The position numbers and the translations under genes were made by a program. The notes under the pieces are model-generated. The model had not been told where the DNA came from, did no database searches, and saw nothing but the letters and a program-made list of their open reading frames with translations. Positions 50,783-55,354 of a stretch of DNA of 55,354 nt are shown one piece after another; positions within the stretch are counted from its first letter, which is position 1, and the number at the start of each line of letters is the position of its first letter. Origin of the DNA: an uncultured Clostridia bacterium (GTDB lineage: Bacteria; Bacillota; Clostridia; Oscillospirales; Oscillospiraceae); the NCBI GenBank assembly GCA_945877365.1, contig CAMCRV010000015.1, forward strand, positions 1-55,354. Direction: 5' to 3'.

Positions 50783-51061
50783 ATGGCAGACACCGCAAAG
50801 CAGCAGCGCATGGAATTTTTATACCAGCTCTTGGCCGGAATTCAGACCCCGGAGGACATGGCAGCCCTTCTGGAGGATCTGTGCACCCGGAAGGAAGTGG
50901 AGAACATGGCCGAGCGGGTCTTCGCCGCCAGGCTCCTGCTGGAAAACAACACCTATGCCCAGGTGATGGAGCAGTGCAGCATTTCCTCCGCCACCCTGAG
51001 CCGGGTCTCCCGGTGCGTACAGTACGGCACCGGCTACCGCCGCGCCATTACGGGAGAATAA
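50783..51061 (+). CDS. YerC/YecD family TrpR-related protein
   Basis: 92-aa DNA-binding protein of the TrpR-like YerC/YecD family. The family core DLCTRKEVENMAERVFAA and the helix-turn-helix YAQVMEQCSISSATLSRV are evident, ending in VQYGTGYRRAI. TrpR-superfamily proteins bind DNA as dimers; the ligand and targets of YerC are not known. AGGAG precedes the ATG. It is last in the transporter operon, which suggests it senses amino-acid supply, an inference from position. Confidence 0.88.
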   Translation: MADTAKQQRMEFLYQLLAGIQTPEDMAALLEDLCTRKEVENMAERVFAARLLLENNTYAQVMEQCSISSATLSRVSRCVQYGTGYRRAITGE

Positions 51062-51066
51062 GACAG

Positions 51067-51100
51067 CCCCTGCCGTTTATCCGCGGCAGGGGAGCTTTTT
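51067..51100 (+). terminator. Terminator of the amino-acid transporter operon
   Basis: CCCCTGCCG/CGGCAGGGG stem followed by AGCTTTTTT. Confidence 0.88.
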
Positions 51101-51128
51101 TGCCCCAAAGGTGTGCGGCAGTGGATTT

Positions 51129-51981
51129 GGTACGTACGTACGCAGCAAAAACCGCAAGTTCACCTGTTGCACAGCAGTTGGCAGTGGGGAGGGAGGAGTG
51201 AGGAGTGAGGAGTTATGGTATCCCCTTCGGGGATAGCGAATAAAAAGCTGCGTCACATTCTTCAGCTGCTCACTCCTACAAATTGTTATTTGTGGGGATG
51301 CCCCCACGGGCAATGCGAGCCTTCGCCCGGGTGATAATCTTTCCATCCGCTGCACGCCCGGTTCTTTCTTGCCTGTTTAGTCTAGTATGTCATTGCGAGC
51401 CAGTGCGCACACTGGCGTGGCAATCCGCATCCCCTTACGCATTCTAACGACGAAAATGCCAAAAGGAGAACGGATTGCCACACCAGTGACATCGGTCACT
51501 GGTTCGCAATGACAGCGTTGTCGTGGTGCGGTGCAACTCGCCAAATTGGAATTTGACGCTTTCTTGGCTCCCCCTCTGGGGGAGCTGTCGCGAAGCGACT
51601 GAGAGGGCCCTCTCCGCCCCCTACGGGGGCACCTCTCCCAACGGGAGAGGCAAGCGCGGCTGCCTGACAAATTCCAATTTGCACAACTGTTGTCATCCTG
51701 AGCGAGCGCAAGCGAGTCGAAGGATCTTCGCACTTGGTTTGTGCCATGCAGTAGGTAAATGTGAAGATTCTTCGACTTCGCGCTACGCGCTTCGCTCAGA
51801 ATGACAGCGTGGGTGGAGAACTCGCCAAATTCCAATTTGCAGGAGTGAGCAGCTGAAGAATGTGATGCAGCTTTTTATTCGCTATCCCCGAAGGGGATAC
51901 CATAGCTCCTCACTCCTCACTCCTCGCTCCCAACTGCTGTGCAACAGGTGAACTTGCGGTTTTCGCTGCGTACGTACGTAC
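51129..51981. repeat. 853-bp composite non-coding element with ~145-bp inverted arms
   Basis: Left arm 51129-51277 and right arm 51841-51981 are near-identical inverted repeats that begin and end with GGTACGTACGTACGCAGC and its complement. Between them three modules are strung together, separated by single palindromes at 51280 (AAATTGTTATTT), 51543 (AAATTGGAATTT), 51669 and 51827 (AAATTCCAATTT). Module 1 contains sequence shared with 30243-30328 and the GCGAGCCAGTG type repeat; module 3 recurs at 53511-53661. I see no gene in the 1,039 bp between yerC and the UvrA-like frame. Confidence 0.85.
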
Positions 51982-52100
51982 CGGAACGGCGCAGGTGCAG
52001 GCAGTCCCTCAGCCCGGGGCTTTTGTCAGCAAAAAAAGTCGAGACAAATATTTCGGAATGCTGTATGATAGCTTCATCACAAGGAAAGCGAGGGAACCTT

Positions 52101-52517
52101 ATGCAGCCCGATTCCATCCTCATCCGGGGACTCCGGCAGAACAACCTGAAAAATGTATCCGTGGACATTCCTTTGAATGTGCTGACGGTGGTCACCGGCG
52201 TGGCAGGCTCCGGCAAAAGCTCCCTGATCCGGGATGTGTTTGCAAAGCAGTATGACGACCGGGTGATTCTGGTGGATCAGTCCCCGGTGACCGCCACCGG
52301 CCGCTCCACCCCTGCCACCTTTCTGGGGTTCTTCGACGAGATCCGGAAGGTGATGGCTTCGGAAACCGGAGCGGAGGCTTCCCTGTTCTCCTTCAACAGC
52401 AAGGGCGGCTGCCCGGTCTGCGGCGGCCGGGGCGTGGTGGTGTTTGCCGGCACCCCGGCTCAGATGTGCGCCGAGGGTCAGACCATCACCGCGGAATATC
52501 TGCGGAAATCCCTTTAG
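52101..52517 (+). pseudogene. Internally deleted UvrA-like ATPase remnant
   Basis: 138-aa open frame that matches the second ATPase half of UvrA-type proteins: LIRGLRQNNLKNVSVDIP, Walker A GVAGSGKSS (33-41), VDQSPVTATGRSTPATF near 55-70, and a zinc-finger start FSFNSKGGCPVCGGRG near 98-112. It then jumps to a stretch resembling the C-terminal end of the family (FAGTPAQM, TAEYLRKSL). The rest of the zinc finger, the LSGG signature and Walker B are missing, so it cannot hydrolyse ATP normally. An in-frame internal deletion is the simplest reading. It may have been a drug-resistance-type UvrA paralogue; it is 13 bp upstream of an AraC-GyrI regulator. Confidence 0.72.
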
Positions 52518-52530
52518 AAAGGATGCGTCC

Positions 52531-53415
52531 ATGGAGGAACATCTGCTTAGCGTCCAGCGGATGCAGGACTGGATTGCCCAGAACCCCGGCAGGGAAATCA
52601 CCCTGTCGGAGCTGTCCCGGGTGTCCCTCTTTTCCCCGTGGTATTCCCACCGGCTGTTCCGGGAGCATCTGGGGCTGACCCCGGCGGAGTATGTCCGCAA
52701 GCTGCGGCTTTCCATGGCAGCTGTGCGGCTGAAAGAGGGAAAGGAGCGGATTCTGGACATTGCCTTCGACCTGGGCTTTTCCAACGCCGACACCTTTACC
52801 CGGGCATTTTACCGGGAATTCGGGCTGAATCCCAGGGATTACGCCAGAAATCCCGTGCCCATCCCATTATTTATCCCCTACGGTGTAAAATACCGGGCAT
52901 TGCGAAAGGAGAAACTGGATATGAGTAACCTTCAAACCGTGTTCGTCCGGGTGATCCGGAAGCCGGAGCGGCTGTGCATTATCAAGCGTGCCGAACGCGC
53001 CGAGGACTACTTCCCCTACTGCGAGGAGGTCAGCTGCGACATCTGGGGCATTCTCACCAGTATGCCCTCCCTGTGCGGCGAGCCGGTGTGTATGTGGCTG
53101 CCGCCCCGGTACAAAAAGCCGGGCACCTCCACCTATGTGCAGGGTGTGGAGGTGCCTCTGGACTACGCCGGGGTGATTCCCGAGGGCTTTGACACCATCC
53201 GTCTGCCGGAGGCGGAGTATCTGCTGTTTCAGGGGCCGGTGTTCCGGGAGGAGGATTACTGCCAGGCCATTCAGGCCGTCCAGTACGCCATGGATCAGTT
53301 TGACCCCACCCCCATGGGCTATGGGTGGGACGACGAAAACCCCCGGATTCAGCTGGAACCCCGGGGGGAGCGTGGGTATATGGAGCTTCGGGCGGTGAAA
53401 CCGGCAAAAGCATAG
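52531..53415 (+). CDS. AraC-family regulator with GyrI-like effector domain
   Basis: 294-aa regulator. The N-terminal ~105 residues are a double helix-turn-helix of the AraC/XylS type (REITLSELSRVSLFS, RLFREHLGLTPAEYVRKLRL, ILDIAFDLGFSNADTFTRAF). Residues ~135-290 form a GyrI-like/SOUL-type small-molecule-binding domain (FVRVIRKPERLCIIKR, GYGWDDENPRIQLE). Such proteins often regulate drug resistance. The ATG at 52531 has AAAGGA upstream. It probably shares a transcript with the UvrA-like remnant. Confidence 0.88.
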   Translation: MEEHLLSVQRMQDWIAQNPGREITLSELSRVSLFSPWYSHRLFREHLGLTPAEYVRKLRLSMAAVRLKEGKERILDIAFDLGFSNADTFTRAFYREFGLNPRDYARNPVPIPLFIPYGVKYRALRKEKLDMSNLQTVFVRVIRKPERLCIIKRAERAEDYFPYCEEVSCDIWGILTSMPSLCGEPVCMWLPPRYKKPGTSTYVQGVEVPLDYAGVIPEGFDTIRLPEAEYLLFQGPVFREEDYCQAIQAVQYAMDQFDPTPMGYGWDDENPRIQLEPRGERGYMELRAVKPAKA

Positions 53416-53499
53416 CCCTTCGGTGCTTTGCGATTGCTATCCCGGCAGGTATGTGGTACAATTTTTTATATGCTTATCGGTTTTCCTCAGCCACTTGAA

Positions 53500-53673
53500 A
53501 AATTGGAATTTATACACCTGTTGTCATCCTGAGCGAGCGCAAGCGAGTCGAAGGATCTTCGCACTTGGTTTGTGCCATGCAGTAGGTAAATGCGAAGATT
53601 CTTCGACTTCGCTCCCAACGGTCGCTACGCTCAGAATGACAGTGTGGGTGGAGAACTCGCCAAATTGTAATTT
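53500..53673. repeat. GTCATCCTGAGCG-type repeat module, second copy
   Basis: Bounded by AAATTGGAATTT at 53500 and AAATTGTAATTT at 53662. The module is nearly identical to 51680-51826 and contains a long imperfect hairpin (CATCCTGAGCGAGCG versus CGCTCAGAATGAC). It shares its right boundary palindrome with the following R1 copy. Confidence 0.85.
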
Positions 53674-53818
53674 AGTGAGCTCAAAGGCCCCCTTGTGTAA
53701 AGGGGGCTGTCAGCGAAGCTGACTGGGGGATTGACAACCCCTCCGGCAAAAATCAATAGATTTTTGCCACCTCCCCTTACACAGGGGAGGCTTTGGGCAT
53801 CCCCACAAATAACAATTT
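53662..53818. repeat. R1 repeat, copy 5 (same orientation as copy 1)
   Basis: Bounded by AAATTGTAATTT at 53662 and AAATAACAATTT at 53807; followed by the conserved tail GCTGACTTATGTCGATATGC. Confidence 0.85.
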
Positions 53819-53895
53819 GCCGGTTTGCTGACTTATGTCGATATGCACATTTTCTGATACCAATATCCGTCCACAGCCGAGGGGAGAAATGCACC

Positions 53896-55278
53896 ATGAC
53901 CAATTCGGAAATTCAGAATCTGCTGAAAAACCAGCGCGCCTTCTATCAGACCGGGGCCACCATTCCCGTGGCCTTCCGGATAGCTCAGCTGAAAAAGCTC
54001 TACGCTGCCATTGCCGCCCATGAAGCCGCCATCGCCCGGGCTTTGCAGGAGGATCTGGGAAAAAGCCCCTTCGAGGGCTTTATGTGCGAAACCGGGCTGG
54101 TGCTGTCGGAGCTGTCCTTCCTGATTCGCAACACCAAAAGGCTTGCCCGGGGAAAAACCGTCCCCACCCCTCTGGCGCAGTTTCCCTCCCGCAGCTTCAC
54201 CCAGCCGGTGCCCTATGGCAGCACCCTGATTATGAGCCCCTGGAACTATCCCTTTCTGCTGACCATGGAGCCTCTGGCGGATGCCATCGCCGCCGGAAAC
54301 ACCGCCATCGTCAAGCCCAGCGCCTACGCTCCTGCCACGGGACGGCTCATTGCCGAAATTCTGTCCCGGTGTTTTGACCCGGCCTATGTGGCTGTGGTCA
54401 CGGGAGGTCGGGCGGAAAACAGCGCCCTGCTGGAGCAGAAATTCGACTTCATTTTCTTCACCGGCAGCCAGAGGGTAGGCCGGGAGGTACTGCGCCGGGC
54501 GGCGGAGCATCTGACCCCCGTGGTGCTGGAGCTGGGGGGCAAAAGCCCCTGCATCGTGGAGGAAACCGCCGATATTCCCCTGGCTGCCAGGCGCATTGTC
54601 TTCGGCAAATTTCTCAACTGCGGCCAGACCTGCGTGGCTCCGGACTACATTCTCTGCCACGCTTCCGTCAAGGAAAAGCTGGTGTCCCAGCTTGCTGAGC
54701 AGATCCGGGCGCAGTTCGGCGAGCATCCGCTGGACAATCCCCACTACGGCAGGATCATCAACGAAAAGCACTTTCACCGGCTGTGCGGCCTGATAGACCC
54801 GGACAAGGTGGTGGTCGGGGGACAGCAGGACGCGGCAGCGTGCCGCATCGCCCCCACGGTGATGGATTATGTGACCCGGGAGGATCGGGTGATGGGAGAG
54901 GAGATCTTCGGCCCCATTCTGCCCATTCTGACTTACGAATCCTTTGCGGAAGTGGTTTCCGGCCTGAAAAATGCCAAAAAGCCCCTGGCGCTCTATTTGT
55001 TCTCATCCGACAAAAATCACATCCGCCGGGTCAGCACAGAGCTGAGCTACGGCGGCGGCTGCATCAACGATGTGGTGATTCACCTTGCCACCAGCAGCAT
55101 GGGCTTCGGCGGCGTGGGAGAGAGCGGCATGGGCGCCTACCACGGCAGGGAAGGCTTCGAGACCTTCTCCCACCGGAAATCCATTGTGGATAAAAAGACC
55201 TGGCTGGATCTTCCCATCCGCTACCAGCCCTATAGCAGTACCCTGTATGAAAAGCTGCTGCATATTTTCCTGCGGTAA
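53896..55278 (+). CDS. Aldehyde dehydrogenase, class 3-like
   Basis: NAD(P)+-dependent aldehyde dehydrogenase, 460 aa, resembling the class 3/fatty-aldehyde group that lacks the N-terminal extension. Seen: the active-site Asn region SPWNYPFLLTMEPLADAIA near residue 115, the general-base Glu in LELGGKSP near 210, the catalytic Cys in NCGQTCVAPDY near 245 and EEIFGPILPI near 335. A C-terminal hydrophobic LLHIFLR ends the protein. The ATG at 53896 has GAGGGGAG upstream; longer frames read through the R1 repeat. The TAA stop runs into a repeat-boundary palindrome. Substrate unknown; oxidation of aldehydes from lipid or amino-acid breakdown is plausible. Confidence 0.9.
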   Translation: MTNSEIQNLLKNQRAFYQTGATIPVAFRIAQLKKLYAAIAAHEAAIARALQEDLGKSPFEGFMCETGLVLSELSFLIRNTKRLARGKTVPTPLAQFPSRSFTQPVPYGSTLIMSPWNYPFLLTMEPLADAIAAGNTAIVKPSAYAPATGRLIAEILSRCFDPAYVAVVTGGRAENSALLEQKFDFIFFTGSQRVGREVLRRAAEHLTPVVLELGGKSPCIVEETADIPLAARRIVFGKFLNCGQTCVAPDYILCHASVKEKLVSQLAEQIRAQFGEHPLDNPHYGRIINEKHFHRLCGLIDPDKVVVGGQQDAAACRIAPTVMDYVTREDRVMGEEIFGPILPILTYESFAEVVSGLKNAKKPLALYLFSSDKNHIRRVSTELSYGGGCINDVVIHLATSSMGFGGVGESGMGAYHGREGFETFSHRKSIVDKKTWLDLPIRYQPYSSTLYEKLLHIFLR

Positions 55279-55354
55279 ATTGGAATTTGTGGGGATGCTC
55301 AAAGCCTCCCCTGTGTAAGGGGTTGTGCTCCGCGCAGCGAATCAAAATCTCCAT
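55277..55354. repeat. R1 repeat, copy 6 (partial or rearranged, cut by the window end)
   Basis: Starts with AAATTGGAATTT overlapping the aldehyde dehydrogenase stop codon, follows R1 to about 55322 (CTCCCCTGTGTAAGGGG), then diverges into GCTCCGCGCAGCGAATC, which also occurs in the repeat at 47.97 kb. A module switch inside an R1 copy is possible. Confidence 0.7.

Overview
The window is bacterial chromosome from a GC-rich, gut-type Firmicute, most likely a member of the Oscillospiraceae/Ruminococcaceae. This rests on gene content (RNase Y, single-chain GlyRS, BrnQ, clostridial three-subunit molybdenum hydroxylase, YerC, SfsA), on low-GC-type sigma-A promoters and strong Shine-Dalgarno sites, and on dense hairpin repeats between genes. 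There is no rRNA, CRISPR array, prophage or transposase gene. I find 46 protein genes, two tRNAs and many repeat modules.

Layout. 0-6.1 kb: a truncated glyQS, divergent lipid genes (PlsC-like acyltransferase and acyl-CoA synthetase), a membrane protein and a secreted ComEC-like metallo-beta-lactamase lipoprotein. 6.2-22 kb: a peptide-utilisation locus. It holds two overlapping amidohydrolase homologues (one without any metal ligands), a prolyl oligopeptidase, an S9C peptidase, an M14 carboxypeptidase, a five-gene oligopeptide ABC transporter, a divergent XRE regulator and a third amidohydrolase. 22.1-30 kb: a predicted molybdate-uptake and cofactor operon (FecBCD-like ABC transporter, ModE-type DNA-binding protein, THEP1-like NTPase fused to a MobA-like domain), divergent from a three-subunit xanthine-dehydrogenase-family enzyme. 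30.5-33 kb: a TetM/EF-G-like ribosomal GTPase fused to a C-terminal Rae1/YacP-like NYN nuclease domain. 33-41 kb: PsiE-like protein, small XRE/helical gene pair, SfsA, tRNA-Val, two LysR-linked transporter loci (YitT-like plus NSS symporter; BrnQ) and tRNA-Gln. 41.5-55.3 kb: SLH-domain exported protein, RNase Y, AspS, XRE-cupin regulator, polar amino-acid ABC transporter, YerC, an internally deleted UvrA-like remnant, AraC-GyrI regulator and aldehyde dehydrogenase.

Taken together, the genes describe an organism that lives on peptides and amino acids: oligopeptide import followed by proline-directed peptidolysis, plus Na+-coupled, branched-chain and polar amino-acid transporters, and a molybdenum hydroxylase with its own metal supply.

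Three things stand out. (1) The GTPase-nuclease fusion suggests a factor that enters the ribosomal A site and cuts mRNA there. (2) Both tRNA genes are followed by units closed by inverted copies of the tRNA's own T-arm and holding paired hairpins whose stems differ but stay base-paired. (3) Most intergenic repeats are built from interchangeable modules bounded by a 12-bp palindrome of the form AAATTNNAATTT.
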